From positions 3,100,001 to 3,164,000 of the forward strand of contig NZ_AP025017.1 in NCBI RefSeq assembly GCF_019974135.1: a stretch of DNA of 64,000 nucleotides, in the 5' to 3' direction. This DNA is from Actinomyces capricornis (lineage in GTDB: Bacteria > Actinomycetota > Actinomycetes > Actinomycetales > Actinomycetaceae). The notes below the pieces were generated by a model. It had not been told where the DNA came from. It did not search any database and saw only the letters and a list, made by a program, of their open reading frames with translations. Positions within the stretch are counted from its first letter, which is position 1. The number at the start of each line of letters is the position of its first letter. This document shows, one piece after another, positions 17,774 to 25,427 of the stretch. Both the position numbers and the translations under genes were made by a program.

Positions 17774-18175
17774 CTATCCGATCCAGAAGGTTTGACCGGT
17801 CGCAGTAGGGTAAATGACCCCACTCACGGACCGATAGCCAACAGGTCTCCAGCCAAACCATCCGTTTCGCTGATCACAACGGACTTGCATGGTGATCGTG
17901 TTGTTCGCATGCAAGCGAACACGCGGATACACGATGTCATCTCCGTTATCCCATCCCCTCGACGTATCTCCAGTCTGCAAGGAGTGGTATAAAATACCTC
18001 TCGCCTTTGTTCCTGCTGGACATACCGATCCGCCCACGACAACGTATACATGACCAGTCCTGCTCGCAGCCTGTGCATTAGGGGACAGGACTAAACCGGT
18101 AATGCCAAGGAACAATCCAACGACCAATCCCAAGGCAGCCAAGTGGCGTGAGTGATGAGAGGTAGCGTGAAACAT
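17774..18175 (-). CDS. Secreted protein with Sec signal peptide
   Basis: 133 residues. Positively charged start, hydrophobic core (LGLVVGLFLGITGLVL) and an AQA-A signal peptidase I site near residue 37. The mature part of about 96 residues has two Cys (SVCPAG, QVRCDQ), likely a disulfide, and several Trp. It could be a small secreted bacteriocin-like, inhibitor or cell-surface protein; nothing decides this. Confidence 0.65.
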   Translation of the reverse strand: MFHATSHHSRHLAALGLVVGLFLGITGLVLSPNAQAASRTGHVYVVVGGSVCPAGTKARGILYHSLQTGDTSRGWDNGDDIVYPRVRLHANNTITMQVRCDQRNGWFGWRPVGYRSVSGVIYPTATGQTFWIG

Positions 18176-18321
18176 CGTGAGTCCCCTAACGCTTGAGGTG
18201 ATACCCGTACGACACAGTATACCGTAAATGATACTGATTCTCTACGTCACCAAACTATTGTTACCTTAATGTCACAAACAGCCCTGTTCTCGACAGCCCT
18301 CTTCAGTTATTATATAGACAT

Positions 18322-18474
18322 ATGAATAATGAAGATATTATGAAGTTATGCCGACTATTCCGCGACGATCTCGATGCCATGGAGAGTCGGATGAACGCGC
18401 GGTTCGACCGTGTGGAACAGCAGGTCGATGATCTCAAGGGCCACATCGACCGCCTCTATGAGTACGGTGCGTGA
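18322..18474 (+). CDS. Short coiled-coil protein, 50 residues
   Basis: ATG at 18322, stop at 18472-18474. Starts MNNEDIMKLCRLFRDDLDAM and continues as heptads (MNARFDRVEQQVDDLKGHID). It is a short relative of the 16706-17107 protein: both have an NEDI start and a TATAGA(C/T)ATATG-like context. A TATTAT -10 box lies 8 bp before the ATG, so the message is probably leaderless. Confidence 0.55.
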   Translation: MNNEDIMKLCRLFRDDLDAMESRMNARFDRVEQQVDDLKGHIDRLYEYGA

Positions 18475-18525
18475 CGTGCCCAGCGCCAACCTATCCGGGG
18501 AAAGTCCGGAGAACTGCGGACGCCT

Positions 18526-19032
18526 TCACCTCACCAAGCCGTAGACGCAGACGTCATGCTGCTGGCCGCCATGCCGGTAGCGGCCGACCAGGGTGCCCTC
18601 GTGAGTGAAACCCAGCCGAGAGAACAGCGCCCGCGAGGCGCTGTTGCCGGCCAGGATCCAGGCTTCCAACCGCAGTAAGCCCAGCTCATCGTGCGCCCAA
18701 GCCATCAGTTCGGAGACCGCCTGGCGACCGTAGCCCTTGCCACGATCCTGCGGCGACCAGAGGCAGACACCAACCTGAGCGTGCCGGTTGCGCCAGTCGA
18801 TGGCGTGCAGCGAGCACTCCCCCACCAGGCGACCATCTGCCTCGATGACGAAGGTGTACTCCGTGGCCGGCGTTGGGCCCGACATGGCAGCGATCTTGCG
18901 CTCCAACTCGGCTGTGGCACGCGGCCGCCAGTACGGTGGGCCGTGCTGGGCCAGCTCGTGCCAATCCGCGCAAGCCTTGACTACAGCAGGGACGTCCGCA
19001 GGAGTCATGGAACGGATCCGAGTGTGAGCCAT
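18526..19032 (-). CDS. GNAT-family N-acetyltransferase (RimJ/RimL-like)
   Basis: 168 residues. Transfers acetyl from acetyl-CoA to an amine. Domain order is normal: RIRSMTPADVPAVVKACADW, a beta strand TEYTFVIEADGRLVGECSL, the acetyl-CoA pyrophosphate loop DRGKGYGRQAVSEL, and LEAWILAGNSASRALFSRLG. ATG at 19032 has AGGAAGG upstream; a longer frame to 19131 lacks support. The substrate cannot be inferred. GC is higher than in adjacent island genes. Confidence 0.85.
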   Translation of the reverse strand: MAHTRIRSMTPADVPAVVKACADWHELAQHGPPYWRPRATAELERKIAAMSGPTPATEYTFVIEADGRLVGECSLHAIDWRNRHAQVGVCLWSPQDRGKGYGRQAVSELMAWAHDELGLLRLEAWILAGNSASRALFSRLGFTHEGTLVGRYRHGGQQHDVCVYGLVR

Positions 19033-19176
19033 GGCGAGACCTGCCTTCCTGCCCGGGTGAGGTGCCGGCGAGGATGCGACGCTTGAGAGGCAGGATGGAT
19101 GATACTTATAGATGTGCAGGACTGCAAGCACCTATTTTATGTACTTAATTCTGGCGGTCAGTGCGCAAAGATAGCA

Positions 19177-19923
19177 CTAATCCTTATGAAGGATAGGGTC
19201 ACCAATGACGACTTCAAACGCCTTGACATCGTACTCATTATAGTTGATATCAGTACCAGCCAACTCAATTCGAATCCGCAGCACGTTCTCAACTGGAATT
19301 TCTATCTCTTGAGACTCCCCGTTTCCGCCCGTAAGAGTATACGAGTCACCATACTTTTCGTCGTCGAGATACACAGTGAGTACTGCGGGCTGATCAGAAT
19401 CTTTAGCACGTTGATAGATCCCTACCGTTGCTGTGAGTCTTTTGTAGTTCTTTCCAAGATCATACTCGACAGAATCAGGGCTATCTCGACATTTGCTAAC
19501 GTAGCATCTAGCATAGATAGAGTTGTTAAATTGCTTGCCGTCTAGACTGTATGACTTATCGAACTCCCAGGGGATTTGGCTAACTTTGTCAACAGGAGTG
19601 AGTTTGCTGAGAAATACTGTCTTCGAAGACGAAGAAGAAGGCGGCGTAATTGAGGGATGGAGAGACGTGGCTGTCGGCGTCGGATTTTTTGCACCGTCAT
19701 CATTAGAAGTGCCACCCTCACTATTTACGGGATCGATAACATGACCGTCTGGTGATTCCGTAGACGAAGAAGCCGTCACCCTCTCCTTAATCCACACCCC
19801 CACCGTGGGATCTCCGGTCCAGTCAATCACTTTAAGGAATAATCCCCCTAACGCAGTCCCTGTCGCCGCAACCACAACAGCTACAGCGAAAGTTTTCCAT
19901 CTCCCTCGCTTAATCTTCATCAT
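19177..19923 (-). CDS. Membrane-anchored NPCBM-domain protein
   Basis: 248 residues. One N-terminal membrane helix (about 12-30), a Ser/Thr/Pro-rich linker, then an NPCBM-like carbohydrate-binding domain (VEYDLGKNYKRLTATVGI...AVLTVYLDDEKYG...LRIRIELAGTDINYNEYD). It should sit outside the membrane and may bind a glycan. ATG at 19923 has AGGAGG 9 bp upstream; a second ATG follows directly. AT-rich, typical of the island. Confidence 0.75.
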   Translation of the reverse strand: MMKIKRGRWKTFAVAVVVAATGTALGGLFLKVIDWTGDPTVGVWIKERVTASSSTESPDGHVIDPVNSEGGTSNDDGAKNPTPTATSLHPSITPPSSSSSKTVFLSKLTPVDKVSQIPWEFDKSYSLDGKQFNNSIYARCYVSKCRDSPDSVEYDLGKNYKRLTATVGIYQRAKDSDQPAVLTVYLDDEKYGDSYTLTGGNGESQEIEIPVENVLRIRIELAGTDINYNEYDVKAFEVVIGDPILHKD

Positions 19924-20077
19924 TCAGAATCAACCTCCTAGGGGATTGTATTTGGGCATGATTTATGTTATTATACTTCTTAATCGATGTTGCGATCGGT
20001 GTGTTCTTTAGGAATCGAAGGATACGCCGATCATCGCATCCGTGGCGGTCTTAAACTTCTTCTGGGAAGGAATCGCC

Positions 20078-20281
20078 ATGTGCAAGCACGATCAGAAAAG
20101 ATCAGGGATTCGATGGATTCGATATTTTGCCCTAGGGTGCATGGGCGCGAGCATAACATGCCTCGCAAAGGCAGGATGGAGTATCTACAATAAAGATCTC
20201 TCCTCGCTTATCACAAGCCTCGCCCTGGGCTGTATCATAGGCCTCATCTCTTCTTTCTTGACGTACGTTTTTCAAGATTGA
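20078..20281 (+). CDS. Small two-TM membrane protein, 67 residues
   Basis: Starts MCKHDQKRSG with a basic N-terminus, then two hydrophobic helices (IRYFALGCMGASITCLA and LITSLALGCIIGLISSFL). GGGAAGGA lies 6 bp before the ATG at 20078, which is preferred to the upstream ATG at 20042. A terminator-like hairpin follows 17 bp after the stop. Size and topology are like holin- or toxin-type peptides, but there is no family match. Confidence 0.6.
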   Translation: MCKHDQKRSGIRWIRYFALGCMGASITCLAKAGWSIYNKDLSSLITSLALGCIIGLISSFLTYVFQD

Positions 20282-20297
20282 AAGAGCCCCTAGATCG

Positions 20298-20324
20298 TGC
20301 CCCGGAACATGTGTGTCCGGGGCA
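20298..20324 (+). terminator. Hairpin terminator after small membrane gene
   Basis: Perfect 9-bp GC-rich stem (TGCCCCGGA and its complement) with a 9-base loop, followed by a moderately T-rich tract. Confidence 0.65.
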
Positions 20325-20526
20325 TATCACTGTTGTTTGTAATGCTCAGTAAATATAGACCACCCTTAGGGTTAGGTTAATATCAGCGTTGGCCACTGAT
20401 AGATTTTCAAGAAGATTCGATCCGAAATTATACTATATCAATCTTACTCTGTCAAACGGGGCGCTACTGCCGCGTGCGCGGTTCAGCCTCTCAGAAAGGG
20501 GAAGTAACGTCCAGTTTTAGTTTTTA

Positions 20527-20555
20527 TTGGCATACACTCGCAATCTTGCTATAAT
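20527..20555 (+). promoter_or_regulatory. Promoter of the VbhA-Fic unit
   Basis: TTGGCA (20527-20532), 17-bp spacer, TATAAT (20550-20555) with an extended TGC element. The antitoxin ATG at 20567 is 11 bp further on, so the leader is only a few bases. Confidence 0.75.
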
Positions 20556-20566
20556 TATAGGCAGCT

Positions 20567-20767
20567 ATGACAACAGCTGAACTAAACCATCGCAAGCGAA
20601 TCGTTCGAGCAGTCATCGGTTCGCAGGAGCTCGAGGGCGCACCGGTCAGTACACAGACGAAGCGCGTCCTGGACGCATTTGCCCGCGGTGAGGCAACCGG
20701 GCAAGATCTACGGGTCGCCATCCAACAGCCCCATATCACCGACACATCAGCGAAGCCACATCAATAG
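20567..20767 (+). CDS. VbhA-type antitoxin of a Fic module
   Basis: 66 residues. The inhibitory helix motif (S/T)xxxE(G/N) is present as SQELEG (residues 23-28), followed by the typical TKRVLDAFARGEATGQDL tail. In this family the helix places its Glu into the Fic active site and blocks AMP transfer. The frame is intact. The toxin directly downstream (20784) is destroyed three times over, so this is now an orphan antitoxin. Confidence 0.85.
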   Translation: MTTAELNHRKRIVRAVIGSQELEGAPVSTQTKRVLDAFARGEATGQDLRVAIQQPHITDTSAKPHQ

Positions 20768-21306
20768 GATTCGGCTATAGTCTATGATTTTGACTACCGA
20801 CCCGTATCTTGATCCTGCTACTGGCGTGATGTGCAACCAGCTTGGCATCACCGATGCCACCATACTCGCCCAGATGGAAGAACTGACTGTCAGCGTTGCA
20901 GCGGCTGAGATTCTCAACTCCTTCCAACCCGCTCGCTGGGATGCCGCACTCCTGCAGCACTTACACCGCGAGTAGTTCGGCCAACTCTATACTTGGGCTG
21001 GTCAGTACCACATCGTGGAGATCAGCAAGGGCACTTCACGCTTCGCTATAGCTCAGTACATCTCATCGCAGGTAGAAGCTGTCTTCGCCGACCTGGAACG
21101 GGAGCGTCAGGGCTGGAACCCCGGCGACCCTGCTGTGCTCGACCGCTTGGCGCACTACTACTCCGAGCTCAACGCCATCCATCCTTTCCGCGAGGGCAAC
21201 GGCCGCACCATCCGCTTGCTGCTCAGTTTGTTATCCAACCGTTACGGCTGTGGCTCGATTGGAGCGCCATAACCGCCGAAGAGAACACCCGAGCGAGTAC
21301 ACTAGC

Positions 21307-22376
21307 TGTTCTTCCCATGGAGGTTGTGTGCGGCGTGGTGTGAGAGGGTAGGCGAGGACCTCCGGTATCGATGTGGGTTACCACGCTCACTCGATCCACG
21401 GAGGTCCTCGTGTCATATGTTACTCATGCTCGTGCTGCTCTGAGTGTTCAAGGGCGGCTCAAGATCGCCAGGCTGGTTATCGACCAGGGGTGGGCCCAGG
21501 CCCGTGTCGCCCAGCGGTTCGATGTCAGTCGGGGCACGGTGTCCAAATGGGTGGCCCGCTACCGCACCGGTGGCCGCGCGGCGATGCAGGACCGCTCCAG
21601 CCGCCCGATCAGCTCACCGCGGCGCACTGCCCGGCGCACCGAGAGGCGCATCATCGCCCTGCGCACTACTCGCCGCTGGGGCGCCCACCGGATCGCCTAC
21701 CACCTCCATCTTCCCCAGTCCACGGTCTCCAAAGTGCTGCACCGCTACCGGGCACCACTGCTGGGACACATCGACAAGACCACCGGTGCGCGCCTGCGCA
21801 GGCCCCGGCCCGTGCGCTACGAGCGCCGCGCCCCGGGCGAACTGGTGCACGTCGATGTCAAGAAGCTCGGCCGGATCCCCGATGGCGGCGGCTGGCGCAC
21901 CCTGGAACGCTCCGCAGGCGCCCACCGCTCATCGATGGGGTACTCATACCTGCATTCAGCCATCGATGACTACTCCCGCCTGGTCTACTCCGAGATCCTG
22001 GACGATGAGCGCCAGGACACCGCTGCCGGGTTCTGGCACCGGGCCCGGGCGTTCTACGCCTCCTTGGGGATCACCGTGCAACGAGTGATGACCGACAACG
22101 GCTCGTGCTACCGCTCCAAGGCTTTCAACACCGCTTTGGGCAGCAGCGTCAAGCACCAGTACACCCGCCCCTACCGGCCCCAGACCAACGGGAAGATCGA
22201 GAGGTTCCACCGCACCCTGGTCGAAGAATGGGCCTACGCCCGCCACTACGACTCCGACCAGGAACGCGCCCAGGCCTACCCCCACTGGCTCCACCACTAC
22301 AATCACCACCGACCCCACACCAGCATCGGAGGCAAACCACCCATCGACCGCGCCCACAACCTCCATGGGAAGAACA
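21307..22376 (+). mobile_element. IS481-family insertion sequence inside fic
   Basis: 1070 bp with terminal inverted repeats of about 25 bp (outer part TGTTCTTCCCATGGAGGTTG at both ends, with one mismatch further in). A 6-bp target duplication ACTAGC lies at 21301-21306 and 22377-22382. It has one transposase gene and appears complete and possibly active. Confidence 0.92.
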
Positions 22377-22381
22377 ACTAG
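21410..22381 (+). CDS. IS481-family transposase
   Basis: 323 residues. N-terminal helix-turn-helix (VAQRFDVSRGTVSKWVARYR), then the DDE integrase core: HVDVKKLGRI, HSAIDDYSRLVYSE, VMTDNGSCYRSKAF and RPYRPQTNGKIERFHRTL. Start GTG at 21410 behind GGAGG; an ATG at 21371 lacks such a site. The stop codon TAG (22379-22381) lies in the target duplication, outside the element proper. Confidence 0.92.
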   Translation: MSYVTHARAALSVQGRLKIARLVIDQGWAQARVAQRFDVSRGTVSKWVARYRTGGRAAMQDRSSRPISSPRRTARRTERRIIALRTTRRWGAHRIAYHLHLPQSTVSKVLHRYRAPLLGHIDKTTGARLRRPRPVRYERRAPGELVHVDVKKLGRIPDGGGWRTLERSAGAHRSSMGYSYLHSAIDDYSRLVYSEILDDERQDTAAGFWHRARAFYASLGITVQRVMTDNGSCYRSKAFNTALGSSVKHQYTRPYRPQTNGKIERFHRTLVEEWAYARHYDSDQERAQAYPHWLHHYNHHRPHTSIGGKPPIDRAHNLHGKNN

Positions 22382-22658
22382 CCTTCCATGGGGACGAGAG
22401 TGAGCTGCGGACGCTGCTGCGGAAGGTGGCGACTCGTTCTTGAAATGATCAAGATACCAATGGTGTTGAGTAATGATCCTCTAATGTCGACCTAGTAATT
22501 GTAAGATGCTGCATAATCGAATATTTTCTTAGTAACATCTGTTTGTAATGCCCACCATTCTATAGAGTCGTCTTCGAACATAAACTAAATGTATCTACAC
22601 CGTTCGAACAACAAGGCGAACCAGACTTCAGCTCCAGACAATTAGAGAGGACATCAAC

Positions 22659-23543
22659 ATGACTAAACGCCACAAGGCCAGAGACTGTTACGATCGCACA
22701 CTGAATTCCCACCATCTCCGAAATAGCTATGTAGCGACTGCTCTAAGAAAGGAGCATCAGAGAAGGATCGAGAGAGCGCAATTTATTGATGAGCAATTTC
22801 CTGAGTGGTTCAGTGGCATCGACCAACTGCTAGCTGGATTACGTTCCATGGGCTCCAAGACGGGAAGCACGGAACTTAGAAGGCTGCTAGCGCGCACAGA
22901 AAACGAGGCGTTGCGAAGCGTCCGGGCAATCTTTGGCGATGATGAACAGACGCTCAATGACTCATCGCGTGTTTTAATGGAGATTGAGGTTCTTCTGATG
23001 GAGTGGGCTCTCGATACTACGCGTATCCAAAAATGGGGTGAGAGTGACGAAGAAGAGCGGCATAAAGTATATGGGTTTGGGAAAGTGCTTCAACGAGTAA
23101 AACAGAAAAAGGAAATCGATGATAGTCTCGAAATGCCGGAGCGAGCGGAGTATAATATTCATTCTAAAGTACTTCATCCTAGCCCGGGAGAGCCTGAAGA
23201 GCTATTGCAATCATTCGACATGCAGGCATCTGAAATGATTGTTCATCTCGGACGAATCTTCCACAAGGCGCTCAAAGTTGTGCGCACTACGGCATCACCC
23301 GCCGAGGTTCCAGAAGAGGAGATACGTTTTCCTGGAGAAGCATGGGCTACTTTATGGGAAAAGTTCGTCGTCGAGCGAAACCGCTATCTTGCCAGCATGC
23401 TCGCCTCGCAAGGAATGTATATGCTACCACGGCAACCTTATCCGAAAGGCACACGAAGAGTGGTGCCGATCACTCCCACAAAGCGCATAGGTGCATCATT
23501 CTTTAAACAGGAAACCGAAATGCAGAGAACTACTCAGATCTAA
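22659..23543 (+). CDS. Hypothetical protein, 294 residues
   Basis: Charged, mostly helical soluble protein with no signal peptide or membrane segment. It starts MTKRHKARDCYDRTLNSHHL; GAGAGG lies 9 bp before the ATG. No motif recognised. GC about 50 percent, so acquired. Two TTCGAACA octamers occur 30 bp apart in the upstream region (22573 and 22603), a possible regulatory site. It stands between the fic remnant and the rhuM operon, in the same direction. Confidence 0.65.
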   Translation: MTKRHKARDCYDRTLNSHHLRNSYVATALRKEHQRRIERAQFIDEQFPEWFSGIDQLLAGLRSMGSKTGSTELRRLLARTENEALRSVRAIFGDDEQTLNDSSRVLMEIEVLLMEWALDTTRIQKWGESDEEERHKVYGFGKVLQRVKQKKEIDDSLEMPERAEYNIHSKVLHPSPGEPEELLQSFDMQASEMIVHLGRIFHKALKVVRTTASPAEVPEEEIRFPGEAWATLWEKFVVERNRYLASMLASQGMYMLPRQPYPKGTRRVVPITPTKRIGASFFKQETEMQRTTQI

Positions 23544-23596
23544 AAAGGCAAGCTTAATCCAGTCCTCATCGCTTGTAGCGAGCTACAATCAAGAGG

Positions 23597-23602
23597 TATA
23601 CT
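23597..23602 (+). promoter_or_regulatory. -10 box of the rhuM operon, leaderless
   Basis: TATACT with only 6 bp to the ATG at 23609. A TTGTAG at 23573-23578 could serve as a -35 box with an 18-bp spacer. There is no ribosome-binding site, so a leaderless message is likely. Confidence 0.5.
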
Positions 23603-23608
23603 ATTTGT

Positions 23609-24667
23609 ATGCATGACGCACCCGACTCAGAGCCATCTCGTAAACTCATCCGCAACTCCACGGCCGAGTTCCTGATCTTCACCGCACAGGACGGCGGGAG
23701 CAGTATTGAGGCTCGCTACGAGGATGAGACGGTCTGGCTGACTCAGAAGTTGATGGCGGAGCTGTTCGGGGTGGATGTGCGCACTATCAGTGAGCACCTT
23801 GGCAACGTCTTCAAGTCAGGAGAGCTGGGACGTGACGCAGTTATCCGGAAGTTCCGGATAACTGCCACCGACGGCAAGAGTTACGCCACTCAGCACTACA
23901 ACCTCGACGCCATTATCTCGGTGGGCTATCGGGTCAACTCGGTGCGTGCCACTCAGTTCCGCCAGTGGGCTACCCGGGTACTGCGAGACTTCGCCATCCG
24001 GGGCTACGCCATCGACCGAGAGCGAATGGAGAACGGGACCTTCCTGGGACAGGACTACTTCGAGCGACTACTGGAGGAGATCCGGGAGATCCGCCTGTCC
24101 GAGCGCCGCTTCTACCAGAAAGTCACTGACATCTACGCCACCAGTGTGGACTACAACAAGGATGCTCCGACCACCAAGCGCTTCTTCGCCACCGTACAGA
24201 ACAAGCTCCATTATGCCGTCCATGGACAGACTGCCGCTGAACTCATCAAGTCTCGAGCTGATGCTGCCCGGCCTCACATGGGCTTGACCACCTGGGCCAG
24301 CAGCCCCGACGGCAAGATCCTGCCCAGCGACGTCACCATCGGCAAGAACTATCTCACCCGCGAGGAGTTGGCGGACCTGGGGCGCCTGGTCAACGCCTTC
24401 CTCGACCTGGCCGAATCCCGCGCCCGTCGCCACATTCCCATGACAATGGAGGATTGGGCCAAGCGTTTAGATACCTTCCTCAATCTCGACGACCGCCAGA
24501 TCCTCGAAGGTGCCGGCCGCATCTCCAAGACCCAAGCAGACGACCACGCCCTGAGCGAGTTCGAGAAGTTCAGGGTGGTGCAGGACCGCAAGTATGTGAG
24601 TGATTTTGATCGACTAGAAGATGCTAGCATTGAAAGGAGGGTAGGCAATGACGAAGAAAACGATTAA
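23609..24667 (+). CDS. rhuM: RhuM family protein
   Basis: 352 residues, the full family length. The N-terminal winged-helix segment (VWLTQKLMAELFGVDVRTIS) and the following SYATQHYNLDAIISVGYRVN and RATQFRQWATRVLRDF blocks are the hallmark of virulence RhuM proteins. The C-terminal half is helical. The biochemical role is not established; homologues are frequent in mobile islands beside restriction and toxin genes. Its 3' end overlaps the next gene by 20 bp, so the three genes 23609-26577 should be co-translated. Confidence 0.88.
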   Translation: MHDAPDSEPSRKLIRNSTAEFLIFTAQDGGSSIEARYEDETVWLTQKLMAELFGVDVRTISEHLGNVFKSGELGRDAVIRKFRITATDGKSYATQHYNLDAIISVGYRVNSVRATQFRQWATRVLRDFAIRGYAIDRERMENGTFLGQDYFERLLEEIREIRLSERRFYQKVTDIYATSVDYNKDAPTTKRFFATVQNKLHYAVHGQTAAELIKSRADAARPHMGLTTWASSPDGKILPSDVTIGKNYLTREELADLGRLVNAFLDLAESRARRHIPMTMEDWAKRLDTFLNLDDRQILEGAGRISKTQADDHALSEFEKFRVVQDRKYVSDFDRLEDASIERRVGNDEEND

Positions 24668-25427
24668 AGACAATAAGCCTAACCTGATCAAAGTCGTCTA
24701 CTTCGACGAGGAGTCAGCCTCAGATTATCTGGATATGTCCGCCGGCGGTAAAGCCGCCTCCACGAGCGAAGATGTAAAAGAGCGGACCAATGAGGCGCAT
24801 GGTAAAGTCGAAGCTGGCCTCATCACGAAGCTCAGTTGGTTGCCGTTTTTTGGCGCGTCAGGCGAACTGAACGCAGGTGCCGGAGTGGCCGCAGCTGGCA
24901 AGAGCATCTTGAGCAAGACGCTGTCGAACACGATCCTGACAGACTACCTCGTCAAGTCGGATAGCGACCCTCGAGTGGTCCAGTTACAAGATCTTCGCGT
25001 GACCGCGCCTGAGGGGTCTATGGCGTACATGAAGATGTTCACACCTTACATGGTGCTGCTCAAGCTGGACGATGTGCCTTTCGACTTGGCGCGCATGGAT
25101 GAAGTGCTTGCGAACGCGAAAGGCTATTACGAGTTACTCGGTGAAGATGATAACGGTTCCAAGTGTGTACTGCGATTCAACCTCAAGGCGTTCCGGAACA
25201 ACTACGGGCTCACAGATCTCGGACGCATGCGCCTGGTCTTCCACGGCGTACTCGTCGGACAGACATCCGAGCAAGCACTTACTATGGAGGCCGAGATGTC
25301 GGGCAATACGGACAGTACTACTGTGACAGCCGTTGAACTCGTCGATGGCATAGACGTACAGAATGATGACCTCCTAGATGTGTATGACATCATCCTTGCA
25401 GGAGTTGAGGTCGAGCATGCCAAGTGA
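24648..25427 (+). CDS. DUF6414 family protein
   Basis: 259 residues. The N-terminal LIKVVYFDEESASDYLDM and the Gly/Ala-rich middle followed by LVKSDSD and FTPYMVLLK resemble the DUF6414 family, whose function is unknown. No membrane helix is obvious. AAAGGAGGG lies before the ATG at 24648, inside the end of rhuM. The 3' end overlaps the AAA+ gene by 11 bp. Constant coupling to an ATPase would make it the substrate, sensor or effector of that ATPase; this is inference. Confidence 0.75.
   Translation: MTKKTIKDNKPNLIKVVYFDEESASDYLDMSAGGKAASTSEDVKERTNEAHGKVEAGLITKLSWLPFFGASGELNAGAGVAAAGKSILSKTLSNTILTDYLVKSDSDPRVVQLQDLRVTAPEGSMAYMKMFTPYMVLLKLDDVPFDLARMDEVLANAKGYYELLGEDDNGSKCVLRFNLKAFRNNYGLTDLGRMRLVFHGVLVGQTSEQALTMEAEMSGNTDSTTVTAVELVDGIDVQNDDLLDVYDIILAGVEVEHAK

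Larger units (their letters stand above)
20784..22443 (+). pseudogene. fic: Fic-domain toxin, interrupted
   Basis: Reads as a Fic AMP-transferase: QLYTWAGQYH, then the active-site loop HPFREGNGRTIR, then LDWSAITAEEN, and after the insertion AFHGDESELRTLLRKVATRS. Three lesions are visible. An in-frame TAG at 20973-20975 replaces the Leu expected in RELFGQLY. About one base is missing near 21245, shifting the frame between NRYG and LWLDWS. An IS481-type element is inserted at 21307-22376. Joining the flanks across the insertion restores the C-terminal frame. The catalytic His is still encoded but no full product can be made. Confidence 0.9.
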
